DNA of 64,000 bases from Avena insularis (GCA_023614405.1 CM042693.1:155760731-155824730); one strand, 5' to 3'; shown: positions 41,386-53,344, numbered from the stretch's first letter. A program made the numbers and translations. Notes: generated from the letters alone by a model not told the origin.

Positions 41386-44300
41386 TGTAAGATCCCTCCT
41401 TTATAAAGGAAAAGGATCCCTGTGATTGCAATGCTAGTCCCTGGATCAATGCTAGCATCCACAGTTTAAGATGAAGTACACGGAAACAAAGGTCATTATT
41501 ATAGTCATTCCAGAGACAAACATAGTCTTTACAACTCCAAGGCCATAGGCCTAGTACAAGAGTTTGAATAAGTAAATAAATAAAAGTCTTCATCTTCGTC
41601 TGCCACAGGCAAACATGTTGAGTGTAGACTCATGACTCCTAATCCTCATCAAAGTAACCTGTAACATCACAAGTTACAGCCACAATGGGTCAATACATTG
41701 GAATAGTATTGGCAAGTGATACCTTAGTATAATTTTGGTGGACTAGATACTATATGCAATTTGGCTAAGTGTAGCTTGGCTTGCTTTGCTCAAAATAGGT
41801 TTTGCCTATTAGTTGAGAACACTAAGTTTTTCTTTGTCAAAACTTTTCCCAAGGAACCACCAATAGACATTGAGGTCCTTCACCCTTGTTCACCCACAAG
41901 TTTTACTTAGAAATTGGGATGAGGAGATTCTTGATAGCTTCCATGTCTTGATGCTCAAGTTGTCCTTTTCCAGGGACATGGCTAAGTACTTAGATTCTTC
42001 CATCTGCAGTGGTTGTGCACTTTCCCCACAAGCCTTGATTTTCACCAAGACAGGACCTTTCAGAAGCCTTCCCTTAGACCAAATGGACGCGCTCCAACCT
42101 ATCATTCACACTACCACCAACTGTCCAAATGGCTAAGTTCTAGCAACCTATATGATCCTGGCAGAGCCCATATTGCCAAGTGGCTGCACTAGAAGCTTCT
42201 TAACAAGTGAGATACACAAGGTAAACCATAGAAATGGGCCTTGTGTAACCACTCAACATAAACCATTCCTTCCATTCCACCCAGGTGTTTCATTTACTTA
42301 GTTGTTTTATTAGGCAAAACACAAGTCCAAAGACTTAGAAATATTTTCATCATAGCATGTATATTTCACCAACCCTTGGTTGCTACTAGCTAGGCTAAGC
42401 ATGGCAGAGATAAGCATCTTAACTTAGAAATTTCTAGCAATTCTACAACTACTAGGATTTCCCAACATGGCATATAAGCAAAATATAGCATGCAAGTCTA
42501 GCAAAATATTTCTAATGCTTAGTAGAAAATATAGGGATAAAAATATTCATGAAGCACCACTTGCCTTGGTAGTTTGGAGAGTAGATACACTCCTCACAAT
42601 CACAATCACTATTGGCACCAAAATCTACACAAAGAATCATTGCCACAAATCACATACAAAACATATACAAACAAAAATATATGAATGCATGCAATATGAT
42701 ATGTGATGATTTTTAAAACTCAACAAAGCAAGTGTACAGTACTGGTTCATAAACAAGTTAAAAACTTGCCAAACAACATTTATTTAAACCTTAAAACATT
42801 TCTCAAACAATTTATATACTCAAATTAGCCCTAGACATGTTTCTATAAATAAAACCATTTAAACAGAAGCAAAACATTAAACACATTGCATATTTAGAAA
42901 GGGATTGCTCTCCTGATTCCATTGATATAAAATTTGTCTAATTCTAACGTGGGGATCAAAAGTTATAGCTAAAACAAATTCAAACATCTAATAGATTCAA
43001 ATCCTGTTTTTAAATCTAAACAGCTGCCACACGTCTTAATCTGATTGGCCGGTACCGTTTCGCGTTGGATCATGCTTCTGAGCCGTTAGATCTACTTAAT
43101 CTGCACGGCCCAGATCTAGCTATACCGCTTCGTTAAGTGATCTAATTTCACAGGCTGGATCCAGATCCAACGGTCCTAGATCAAACGACCATAGCTGGGC
43201 GGTGGCTACTGGCGGCGGCGTGCTCGGCCTATGGCGGCGCTCAACTGGCGGCTTGGCAAGGGGCGCACGGACACGGCTGCACGGGCTCGTCGGAGTTGCT
43301 GGCGGCGTCGGGCTTGGGTGGACGACAACGTTGGCGACGCTCCTGGTCACCCTAGCATGCACAAACGGCATCAGGAGATGCGCAAGACTACGGCGAACAT
43401 GATCGTGTGAACCAGAGGCAGAGGGGAACAAGGGGTTCACCAAATGTGATCGCCGGAGTTGAGGACGTCGTCGGAACCTTGTTGTGCTTGTTGAAGACGA
43501 TGACCTAGGGTAGTACAGGACGAACCAGTGGGGTCAGAAGGTGCGCAAGGAAGTTGTGAAGCGGCTCGTATGAACCAGAAGGAGAGGGGCGCCCGGGGCT
43601 CACCGGGATTGGTCGCCGGAGTGAGCTTTGTCTGCGGTGGTGCGAGGATGATTGCGGGCAGCCTGGTGGCGAAGAGGTGGCGCTTGGTGAGGGTAAATGG
43701 CCGCGGTGCAGAGGGGGTCTTATAGCCAGAGCGGGGGCGAGGATCGCGCTCGGTATCAAGGTAATTTAAGCGAGGAATCAACGCGGTAGTGAAGGACGGA
43801 GGAAATGGCCGGCGACGTGGTCGTGGGCGCGATTTGGGGAAGATGAGGATGAGCTAGCGAGGTCCACCAGTCAGCGAATGAAACAGAGAGGGGGTGGGGT
43901 CCTGGCGTCAGTCACTCAGTGGGTTCGTCCGCGAGTGAGAGAGAGATAGAGGGGGGGAACCCGGGTGGGCTTACTGGGCTGGATTGTAGTTGGGCCAGAT
44001 AGGTGGCGCTGGCCTTTTTCTATTTCTTTTCTCCTTTTCTTTTTCTGTTTTGATTTTCTGAAATGATTTTCAAATCCAAATCAAATGAGTTTGAATTCAA
44101 ATCTTCTCTAGGTTTTTATACTGCAAACCTTGCACTCAAATGTGTGTCAAACACTACTGTTTATTCAAAACACTTTGATCAAATGAAAATAAAAATAAAA
44201 CCAAGCCTTTATGTGATATATACAATAGGCATAATATTTGTTTTATTTACTTATTTTGTTTTGAAACTTTGTTCAAACTTTTGATGGTGCCTAAGTTTGA

Positions 44301-44479
44301 ATTTCAAACCTTACTGAATCAAAACAAGTACTCTTCTCATTGGAAGATAGCACTAAGGCTAGAGCAACTTACATGAAATGATAAGCATATATGCTTCTGT
44401 TTTGAAAATGAAAACTTATATGATCATGGATGCATGGATGATATGCATGAGTTTAAAACATGATTTTAGGGATGTTACA
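41386..44479 (-). repeat. Element 4 5' LTR
   Basis: 3094 bp, TGTAAGATCCC...GGGATGTTACA. The minus strand carries a weak TATA-like CTATAAGACC near 43720 ahead of a GC-rich leader. It has deletions of about 48 bp (near 42207) and about 75 bp (near 43200-43250) relative to the 3' LTR. Confidence 0.95.
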
Positions 44480-44523
44480 TGGTGCTGAGAACAACTGAAG
44501 ACCCTGCTAAAAGTACTTATTAG
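44480..44523 (+). pseudogene. Host exon fragment, right part
   Basis: Begins with the right target copy TGGTG, then continues the frame of 31796-31921: LRTTEDPAKSTY and TAG at 44521-44523. Both sides being in the same frame across a 12.6-kb insertion supports a once-continuous exon. Confidence 0.35.
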
Positions 44524-45341
44524 TAGAACCTGCTGGAACCTGTTATGTTAACTTGCTATGCGTGTGTGCAAACTAGTGATAGTGCTGGAACATAGAGAAT
44601 ATACCATCGGGTTCCAGTTGCATCAGTTCTGCCATTAGCATGTACTGTGACTCATCATGAGCCGGTGCAGCCAGAAACCAGAGATGCATCTAATTCCATC
44701 TAATAACACCATGTTGTAGCCTCATATGTGATGCCCACACGAAATCCAGGGATACGAATCTGTACAACCAAGAACAGTGCATGTTTTCCTGCAACCAATT
44801 GTGATCTTGGACACATAATGCAAATTAATCATCGGCTGGGCAGAGCACCTCCCATCATCACCTTGTAGGACTGACAAAAAACATACTCCCTCTGGTTTAT
44901 ATTAATGGCCTCAACTTTGCCTAGATACGATTGCATCTAGTCTAAATACTTAACTAGATACATACGAATTTAGATAAAGTTGAGTTCATTAATATGGACC
45001 AGAGGGAGTACACAATTTCAGCACATCACATTCTGCTAAGCACATATTGCCTCACATATGCCAAAGGTATTCTCCCAGGACCAACACAAATGAACACACA
45101 AATATTCTATAGAGCTGGTGAGACACGAAATTATATTGTACAGATCTAGGGTGCTGGAACATAATGATAGAGGTTTGAAATCTTTCGCGGCCATAAACAA
45201 ACATAATAGATAAGTTCTTAAACTAAAACATCTTGATAACATGAAAATGATCCTTGTTCTTCAGTTCTAGGTATGGATAGGTTCAAAAGAGTCATCGGGA
45301 TGATTCCTGTAATGCACCTTGTTTGTCTTTGACTTGTCAAA
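44524..45341. other. Intergenic with one MITE
   Basis: AT-rich DNA between element 4 and gene C. Apart from the Stowaway-like element at 44886-45008 I see no gene or repeat. Confidence 0.45.
44886..45008. mobile_element. Stowaway-like MITE
   Basis: 123-bp element with inverted ends CTCCCTCTGGTTTATATTAA and TTAATATGGACCAGAGGGAG, TA on both sides (44884-44885 and 45009-45010). The inner halves (CTAGATACGA / TAGATACATACG) are also partly complementary. Confidence 0.85.
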
Positions 45342-46013
45342 TTACTTGCTACACTTCATAACACTATCGACAAGATAAAACTTGATCATGAATCTATCAA
45401 CAAAGTAATTCCTCTGTGTCATTGCTTCAGCATTGACAGGGTCGATAAATTTCATGTATAGGCTCCCATCTTCATCAACAACATGTTTGAACCTAAAGTC
45501 TAATGGAACAAACCTGAGTGGATAGCGAATAGTACCAGTACGGAACATGTACTTCACAACAACTCTAGTTAGGCCCGCTGGAGTACCCTCAGACACACCA
45601 AGAATGTTCATGGTTGTTTCTCACAGATGAGGATTCTTCCATTTCTCAATTGGGTCTCCCTGGCATGAAAATCCAGTAGGGTAACTTAGTTGACGCATGC
45701 GATCAACTAACATGTGGTCATATTCCTATGGATATGTAAACAACGACATGTTCAATAGCTTGTCCTCCTTCCTTGGCACAAGATTGAGCTCAACAATCTT
45801 GTAAATCTTGACAATCGTGTGACCTAAACTAAATGCTTTCTCCTTTGTAGACGCACTCTCAAGAACATCATTATCAGCAGTGGAAGTGGCCCTCGCAAAC
45901 ACTTGTACTTCGTAGGCATCGTTGAGCACAAACTCAAACTCTCTTCTAAGAAGAGTCTTTGCTCTATGCAGAACTGTGAAAATTCCTTCTGTGTCCGTAC
46001 TGCCCAATAACCT
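45342..46013 (-). pseudogene. Gene C last exon, two in-frame stops
   Basis: After an acceptor (CTTTTCAG, exon from about 46013) one minus frame runs to a TAA at 45342-45344, broken only by TAG near 45726 and TGA near 45624. It encodes about 222 codons: LGSTDTEGIFTVLHRAKTLL, VQVFARATSTADNDVLESAS, EYDHMLVDRMRQLSYPTGFS, GLTRVVVKYMFRTGTIRYPL, GSLYMKFIDPVNAEAMTQRN and FMIKFYLVDSVMKC. The long frame with only two stops and no frameshift indicates recent decay of a real protein. I do not recognise the family. Upstream exons of the same strand are the 45-nt and 72-nt exons at 46080-46832, 47688-47759 and 61960-62030. Confidence 0.55.
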
Positions 46014-46079
46014 GAAAAGGAATAAGCTATTGACTGTATTTGTCCTTTCTCCTAGATGGGCCAGAACATGCTGAGTTAC

Positions 46080-46124
46080 CTATGGCTTCCTGTGCTGGGA
46101 GATGTACCCCGTTTCCTTCACCCC
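46080..46124 (-). pseudogene. Gene C 45-nt exon
   Basis: Bounded by acceptor CCACCAG and donor ATAG|GTAACT; length divisible by three. The phase demanded by the last exon would place a TGA near its start, so either the last exon uses another acceptor or this exon has decayed. Confidence 0.35.
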
Positions 46125-46760
46125 CTGGTGGATAATACATTAACAAAATCAACCCAGATGCATTGAACAGAGGAGAACAAATTCATCAATAAACAACCAC
46201 CAAGTGTAATACATATTAGTAAAAAAATTGTTGGCAATGCAGTTATATCATAATGAAAACAAGTTCAATTATCCCTATATGCTTATAAAGTTTCAATCTA
46301 CACAATCATGTAATTAAAATAAAATTCAGTTCTTCTAATATTAACACATCAGATAGAATACAAACGGTTGTAAAACACTTTCGAGATGATAATGAACCCC
46401 AAAGAGGGGAGCAATCATCATAGATATTACATACTACTGTCACATCTATATACTGATGATAAGGTATCTTTGATTTGCATATTCTCTATTGCAAAAAAAG
46501 GCAAAACAAAGGGCCCTATCCTCTTGCAATTGCAACACCAACTTTCCGTCTAAATGAGACCCACTTAGGTTTTACATTCACATTCAACTAATATTTGATA
46601 AATTCCAGTCCCTTATTCACAACAAATACCAATGTTTGAATAAATTACAAATAAAAGCTGGGCAATAAATGAAAAATAAAAGCTTGACATGTATAATTGC
46701 TGGCAAGATTCTACTTAGATCAGGTCCTCTTTTAGTCTATACATCTGTCAGAAAACTTAC

Positions 46761-46832
46761 CGACTCGTCTCTGTCGGAGGAATACCCAAGGTGCACCTTC
46801 CTCTTCTGCCCACCTTCTGCTGGCTCCCCTTC
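46761..46832 (-). CDS. Gene C duplicated exon, copy 1
   Basis: 72 nt between acceptor AAAACAG and donor TCG|GTAAGT. In phase 0 it encodes EGEPAEGGQKRKVHLGYSSD then RDES; the other two frames are also open. The length is a multiple of three, so duplication would not disturb the reading frame. Confidence 0.5.
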
Positions 46833-47687
46833 CTGTTTTAATAAATAAACAACACTTCAGCAGACATGATCAAGTTTGAAAAGAGGTAATTATGGAAATA
46901 AAAAATTTGGCAGGTTATAATAGAAAGATTAATGAGAAGTAAAACTTCTAAGTTCAAATACTTTCTAAAATTATGGATTAAGGCATTGGAAGGAAATGAA
47001 ATCCTTTATGATGGATATCAAAACACTACTCATCTCTGAATGCATTGTCTGGTTCTACTAGACCAGCAATAATTCAACTTAAAGCCCTGATCTGAAAGTA
47101 TTTCATAGATTTCATAGCACATGACAATACGTTATGATGTTATGATTAAGATTCTACCGGATAATAGGGTATTGTAAAACAAAATTAAGTTTTTTAATTG
47201 TCTCTATATGCTTATCTAGTTTAAACCTACACAACCTTGTAATTCAAATAGAACTCAGTTTTGTAATTTTACCACATCAGACAGATTACCAAAGGTTGTA
47301 AAACACTTTCAAGAACATAAAGAACCCCAAAAGAGGGGAGAAATCTTCACCGATTATATACTACTGTCACATATATGTATTGATGAAAAGGTGTATTTGA
47401 TTTGCATATTGTCTATTGCAAAAACAAGCAAAACAAAGGGTCATATCCTCCTACAAATGGAACACCAACTTTCCATCTAAATGAGACACACTTAGATGGT
47501 ACATAACCATTCAATTAATATTTGATAAATTGTAGTGTGTTACTCAGAACAAATTCCAGTTTTTGAGTAAATGACAAATAAAAGTTGGGCAATAAATGAA
47601 AAATAAAAGCTTGACATGTATAATTGCTTGCAAGATTCTACTTAGATCAGGGCCTCTTTCAGTCTATACATCTATCAGAAAACTTAC

Positions 47688-47759
47688 CGACTCGTCTCTA
47701 TTGGAGGAGTACCCAAGGTGCACCTTCCTCTTGTACCCACCATCTGCTAGCTCCCCTTC
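47688..47759 (-). CDS. Gene C duplicated exon, copy 2
   Basis: Same 72-nt exon with intact acceptor (AAACAG) and donor (TCG|GTAAGT): EGELADGGYKRKVHLGYSSN then RDES in phase 0. Five amino-acid changes from copy 1. Confidence 0.5.
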
Positions 47760-47827
47760 CTGTTTGAATAAATAAACAACTCTTTAGCTCATAGGAGCAA
47801 GAGTATAATAAGTTTGAAAAGAGGTAC

Positions 47828-48591
47828 TGTCGTGGTGGTGGCACGGCAGATGCCATGGGTAGGCTAAAGTATGGGGCCAATGGATGCTAGTGGGATCTGG
47901 GGAGGGAAGATGCAACTGTCTTTACACTCAAGCTGCCAAAGTGATGAACTTTATTTCTCTCTTGATGGGTTACAAGTGCTCCTTGAGCTGCTTAGGGGGG
48001 GACAATGTGAATCTCCCGCCTAACGGTGCTCTCTTTTCCTCCTCTCCCTGGGGTCCAAACCTCCCCTTATAAAGGGGTGCCTTGGGTGCCCTTAGGTTTG
48101 TGAGGCAAGCATATTCGTGGAATATGCTTGTCCCAAAATAGTAGTTCGGCCTCCTTTCCTGTCGCCCTTCTAATGACGGCAAGGCTCTAGTGGCCCCCTC
48201 CTGCGTGCCTCGGGCTTGAGGGACTGTCACCTTCGTGACCTCCTTACGCCCCTCGACGCCGTGCATCCTTGTCTCTTGTGCTTGGCCTGTCACGATTCCT
48301 TCTAGCCTGCAGCTATACTTTGACCACAGGCTTCTCCTTCTCCGCAAGCTTAGTATCCTCGGCCTTACCTTGTGTTACTCGGCTCGTTCCTTACGCATGA
48401 AGATCATTTGGGTAACCCGGCCGATTTTATCATTAACTCGGCCAGGTAACTACCTGATACCTATACATGGGCTTCTTGCCTTCGTTCATCGGCCGACATA
48501 TCCATGATTCGGCCGACCTAGGTCAGAGCTTCGGAAACCAGACGGGACAGTACCTCTTTCCCGTCTCGACCTACCGAGGTTAACCCCGACA
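47828..48591 (-). repeat. Element 2 3' LTR
   Basis: 764 bp from TGTCGTGGTGGTGGCAC to TTAACCCCGACA. The first 80 bp match 61271-61358. A palindromic TATA-like CCTTATAAGG lies at 48064-48074. The minus start TGTCGGGGTTAACC follows a PPT-like CAGCTTCGGGACTAA (48592-48606). Confidence 0.85.
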
Positions 48592-49470
48592 TTAGTCCCG
48601 AAGCTGGTGTGGCCTGTCCAATAGCTTTGGCGGGTTATATCAGCTTCATTACTTTCTTAAGTCTTGTTTAGAGCTATGGCCTTGTCAGGTTTCCTCGTTC
48701 CTTCCATCGTCGCCACGTCCTCGCATCACCCCATCATTGCTCTTCTAGTTTTAGGTCCTTCTACGGTGCTTCTTGACAAGCTCTGATGAACCATGTTCTG
48801 CTGCGCCGCCGCCGCGACGCCTCGTGTGCCGCTCCCCTCGGGATCGTAACCACTTTTCTTTGTCTGTGGCCGTTGGTGTGGCTCCACTTACCGTCGTGCG
48901 TTCGTGCTGTTCCCACGATCTACACGGGCAACTGCCACACCCACGATCCCACTCCCTGTTCGTGGCTTGACTATCTGAGGAGAAGCAGCGCCCGGTTCAT
49001 CTTTCCCTTATCGCCGCGTCCGCTCTCCTTCTTCCCTTCGCTGCGTGTTCTCTTGCCGCTCCGCCGCCGTTCATCCTAGAGCCTCCGCGGTGAGGATTCC
49101 GCGCGTCGTTCGCCCGCGCTCTCTGGCTGTGGCTCCGCCCGGTGAGTCCTTTTCGACCATGTTGCCCTGATCTTGCCCTAGATCGATCCGCTCCGTTTTC
49201 GTGCTCAGTCGGCGGTTCCTCCTCTCTTCGCCATTGTTTTCGTGCTAAGTTCCGACGGGGCCTTGTAGCTCTAAGCTCCCCTCCGCCGCCAGTTTTTCCT
49301 CCGGCGATCTCTCCAGCGCACCCATGTCTAGTTCGTTTAGCGGTGCTCTTGTTGAGGGCGATGGCGCTGGCTCTGGGCGGCGTGGATCGTGGCAGGCTCT
49401 TGATCCGCTACCGTGAGATTGAATAGCTCATCCGAACTCGACGGATTCTGCCGAGGTTTCCTGCCGTCTA
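48592..49470. other. Element 2 internal DNA before antisense ORF
   Basis: Contains the PPT next to the LTR and then GC-rich C/T-rich plus-strand sequence (48780-49420). This probably holds the promoter and 5' leader of the antisense gene. No coding domain recognised. Confidence 0.4.
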
Positions 49471-52400
49471 CCGGCAGTGAATCCTCTCCGATTATCGAGA
49501 GGGCGAGTATGTGGTCTTCATGTCTCACTTCGCCGCGCTTCGGTCTCCCTCTCAGCGATTTCGCTAGAAATTCCTTGATTACTTGCCTTCAGCCGCACCA
49601 CCTTCTGCGACGCCATAGCTTCTCTTTACCTTTCATCTCCGCCCGGAGGGTTACTTGACTGTGGCCGTCGATGTCTGGTGAAGTTCTTCCAGATCCGCTC
49701 CAACGTCGTTCCCGACAAATCTGCATCCTTAGAAGTTGCTCACCCAATGTGGGGCGTCTATCACACCTCGGAGGAAATCCGTGTTCCCCGTGTCCTTTGG
49801 GTTGAGTCATGCAAGAAATGGCACAAATCATTCTTCTATGTCAAGAAACGGAGGCGGAAGACAAGATTGGCTCCCTCCATTCTAAATTGGCCCACCTTCC
49901 AAAGTGAACTGGCTCTATAATCCGAGGAAAACTCATGCCCTGGCCGAGGCCTTGATTCGGCTAAAGAGTTGATCCGGGCGGGTTGTCTTGGCGAAGACCT
50001 GATGGCAACTTTTATTAGTAGCGGATCGCCCCTTCCGAGCGGACCCACAAGCTATGCTACATGAGTGGTCCTCTTGACCCTAACCGAGTCTCGACCGTGG
50101 AGTTGGACAATTACCTTATTCATAAGCGCGTCCGAGCTATCTTCAAGACTGAGATGCCTGAGGATTGGTCTTGGGGGTTAAAACCATTCACCCGCGACCG
50201 TCCGCCTCCCGAGGTATGCCTAATCTCCATTACTCTATCTTTCCTCAGTTCCTAGAGACTGGTTTACATGATTTTCTTTCTCCTTGTCCTGCAGAGGTTC
50301 GCAGAGCAGAAGAATGAGGGCCTTGTTCTGCAGCTCCCTTGGCCTTGAGCAGAGTACCGGATCTTGGCGAGCGGACTCAGGAGTTCGTCCCTAAGTCGGA
50401 TCCTGCTCGGCTCGAGCTCACAAAACATCAGCGCAAGAGGAGGAAGGTGATTCGGACGAGGTCCAAATTCTTGAGGTAGTTGCCGCCATGCCTATTTCTT
50501 ATGCATTTCCGGCTTCTACTTTCCCAGCTAATCCGGCCAGTCAGGTTCACGACGCCGAACCTATTGCTTCCCGGCCTCCCGTTACCTCGGGGAAGCGCGG
50601 GGCTCCTGCTAGTGCCTCGGAGGCGGTTCCTAAGAAGCGAATAAAGAAATCCGCTCCGAATCCTCCCAGGCGCAAGACTATGCCCGGGGTTGCTGGGTAA
50701 GTTCTTTTGCCTATATTTCTTGTTTCTCTCTTTCTGTCTCCCATACCGACGAATCTTCTTTCTTATTTTTGCAGCGCTCCTTTGTCTGTTAAACCCGGCG
50801 GTCCTAGTATGACTAGCCCGTCGATTCGCCGCCATCTCCTCCTCCGTGATGACACCCAATTCCTAGTCCTATTCGTCCTGCTTCTCCCCCCGCTCCAAAT
50901 ACGTCGCCTGTTCGTCGTGATGCCCCCGAGACCTCTTCCATTGATCTGGATCCGATCCAGCCTTCCAATGTTTTCGTTGAGCCAGCTGTCCTCTCTATGG
51001 GCCCCAGCGTTACCATTGATCCTCCATCTACTCCGGCAGTTTCTACGGTCGTCCCGACCTTGGCCGAAAAGGTCGTTGCCCCGGCGCCCTCTGCGAGCTT
51101 ATCCTCCGCTGGTCCTAAGGACTCCGTCCCCACTTCGGAGGCGCAACTTCCTGCTGACGCTTCTTCTAAGGAGAAACGTGTTATTGCCGTCAAGACTTCT
51201 TCTCAGAAAGGTCTTGCCGGCTCTTCTCAACCAGTATTATTGCAGACTGCGTAAAGGGAGCTGCATCTGCCAAAGTCATCAATTTACCTCACGGCAGCCA
51301 GCTCGCTCTTCATAAGAGCCCTGCGACTGCCGTGGTCGGACCGCCTGCCCGGGGTAAAGTTTTAACTCGGACAGCTAGCGGGAACAGCCTTGGAGCGCTA
51401 GTTGAGTATGCCAATAACTGGAATGCTGCTGATCAATTTGAGGGTAATCCAGCCAACCAACCTTTCGACTTTTACGACATCAGCCGTTTTGACCATCTGC
51501 CCGGTTTATCATTGATACCAACAAGATGAATGCGGTAATTATTTTATCTCTGAGTCTTAAATTATTCTCCAGATGTTACCATATTCTCTAGTCCCCGAAA
51601 CTTGCAAGGAAATAACTTGTTGTATGCTTGGAAGTTTGACTTAATTTTATTTCTAAGGTTTGTTAGTCCGGCCATCTAGTTCATAGTTTATTCGGACTTG
51701 GTGTAGCTTTGAATATCCATCCACCTAGAGCCGAGTTAAGCCCTTCTTGACTTGGATCTGGCATAGCTTTGAATATCCAGCCACCTATAGCCGAATTAAG
51801 CTTTGCTTGATTCGGATCTAGTTTAACCTTGAAGATCTAGCCACCTAGATCTGAGTCTAGTCCTTCTTGACTCGGATCTAGTATAGCTTTGAATATCCAG
51901 CCACCTAGAGCCGAAGTGAGCTTTGCTTGATTTGGATCTAGTTTAGCTTTTAATATCCAGCCACCTAGAGCGAATTAAGCTTTGCTTGATTTGGATCTGT
52001 ATAACTTTGAATATCCAGACCTAGAGCGAATTAAGCTTTGCTCGATTCTGATCTATTTTAGCTTCTACTTGTTGTTGTATAATTTTGCTCCATTGCTCAG
52101 GTTGCACATGACCGACCGCCGAGAGTTCGAGGTTGCTTTTTTCGCACCGCAAGCTGGAAGAGAAGTACGAGAAAGTTCTGCCCGTGGCAAAGAAGGCCGG
52201 TAAGTCGATAGTTCGTTTTCCTTATTTCCACCTTTCTCATATACTCGTCCGCGGAATGCCGGCTTACTTCTTGTTGAATAGGTAATATCAATAACCTCAA
52301 TATCCGCCTTGAAAAGAAGATCAAGACCTTGGAAGGTTAGTTTCCTTTCTACTTTACTCCTTCTCCTTTTAGTATCTATGCTAAGTTTCCTTATTGCGTT

Positions 52401-53344
52401 GGGCTGTGGTAAAGCCGAGTTGCAAGACTTTGCAGTGTCGCAACAAGATTGCGTGCCCATGCGACGTGATGCTTCATTTTTAGAACAAAGCGCAGTTCAT
52501 TGAGCGCAACTACAAGAAAAAGATGATGAGATAGCTACTTTGAGATCCGAGGTGAATGCACTCAAGCTCTCTCAGAAGTCCGAGCTAGAAAAGGTCGACC
52601 AAGAATTTGCCGAGGAAAAGAATCGGCTGACTCTGGATTTACAGAAGAACAAAGAACTCCTCGAAGCTGCCGAACTTAAAACTCTCGGTTTGAGCGAGGA
52701 AATTGCTCGCTTCGAGAAGAGTAAAGCTGCTTGGGCCAAAGACCTTCAGATAATGATGAGCTACATTCATCGTAAGTTAGTTGGCCTGTCCGAACTATAT
52801 TTTTGCTTTGTCGTCGCTGCTATCCTTTGACTCGTCCATGTTTTGCGCAGATCACTTCCCCGAGGCCAAACCCGTGAGTTCTAAAGCTGTTCTTGCAGCT
52901 CGCGCTTGTCGAGGTGAACCTGTTGCTGACTTTGAATATTCGATGGAGGATTTCTTGGTTGCTGTTGGTGCTGCAGTTGGTCCGATGAAAATTATGGGCC
53001 AGGACTTGGTGCAGGCCGCTATCCAAGCTTATCATGTACTCTGGCCGAATACCTCAGGGACTCCTGATATCAATGAAGTCAAGTTATTGGTGACAAGGCT
53101 GATGGCATCTGAGAGACAGTTGAGTCTTTGGAGAGAATCTGCTGCGCGTGCTGGTGCCGACATGGCCCTTACTGTAATCATGTCATGGTATGAAGACATC
53201 TCTCTTGACATTCTGAGGAATCTGCGCACTGGCTCCCGCTGGGTTGAAGATCCCACCTTTGTTGCTCTTCGGCAAGCTCGGGCTTTCCAGCTCGTCGAAA
53301 CGCCTGACGTGCACACTTGGAATGAAGGGCGAGTTTTCTCCTGA
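49470..53344 (+). pseudogene. Antisense ORF of element 2 (Transposase_28-like)
   Basis: Spliced plus-strand gene in a minus-strand element, decayed. 49480-49680, in mixed frames, shows VFMSHFA, FGLPLSDFAR and LQPHHLLRRHSF, then EGYL: the Transposase_28 (PF04195) signature also seen in element 1. 49740-49860: YHTSEEIRVPRVLWVESCKK then WHKSFFYVK, aligning with WKKNWFYVTE of element 1. 50061-50215: MSGPLDPNRVSTVELDNYLI to a donor (GAG|GTATGC). 50488-50700: Ala/Pro-rich with nuclear-localisation-like VPKKRIKKSAPNPPRRK. 50997-51254 and 51332-51529 follow. Coiled-coil exons lie at about 52120-52200, 52282-52335 and 52500-52770 (SELEKVDQEFAEEKNRLTLD). A helical last exon runs 52851-53344 and ends HTWNEGRVFS. 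Gene order equals that of element 1. No enzyme motif seen. Confidence 0.7.
51661..52075 (+). repeat. 60-bp minisatellite in antisense-ORF intron
   Basis: Units of exactly 60 bp (TAGCTTTGAATATCCAGCCA, CCTAGAGCCGA, GGATCTAG...) begin at 51661, 51721, 51781, 51841 and 51901, then two shortened units to 52075. Units fall into two types (CCCTTCTTGACTYGG and CTTTGCTTGATTYGG) that alternate in the first five, a 120-bp higher-order period. It sits in the intron just before the first coiled-coil exon. Confidence 0.95.

Larger units (their letters stand above)
31922..44479 (-). mobile_element. Element 4: Tekay/Del-type chromovirus
   Basis: 12.56-kb minus-strand element with LTRs of 3201 and 3094 bp, a perfect iMet PBS, PPT, gag with CCHC knuckle, protease, RT, RNase H, integrase, chromodomain and an ORF0 upstream of gag. 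Likely target duplication TGGGG (31917-31921) / TGGTG (44480-44484), four of five bases matching. LTRs are much more alike than those of element 1 (about five differences in the first 190 bp, plus a few indels), so this is the younger insertion. It is still disabled: ORF0 has a stop, gag-pol has stops and a frameshift, and the RT-RNase H junction carries a small deletion. Confidence 0.93.
46240..47827. repeat. Tandem duplicated units of gene C, copies 1 and 2
   Basis: Units of about 0.92 kb. Shared landmarks include GTTGTAAAACACTTTC (46370, 47297), GAACCCCAAA.GAGGGGAG (46394, 47324), AAATAAAAGCTTGACATGTA (46675, 47603) and the 72-nt exon (46761, 47688). The step is 927-930 bp. Copies 3 and 4 continue after element 2 at 61480-62960. 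Confidence 0.88.

Noticed and set aside
40873..41406. 177-codon plus ORF inside element 4
   Set aside because: It is the shadow of a protein-like minus frame (EYWWVQLHLYKNKEDN) on the strand of the element; no plus-strand domain or splice signals.
50707..51315. 202-codon plus ORF rich in Leu/Arg/Pro
   Set aside because: Composition is that of an out-of-frame reading of the Ser/Pro-rich antisense exon (frame at 50997-51254); no motif.
51661..52075. CRISPR-like regular repeats
   Set aside because: The 60-bp units are head-to-tail without unique spacers and lie in a plant retrotransposon intron; this is a minisatellite.
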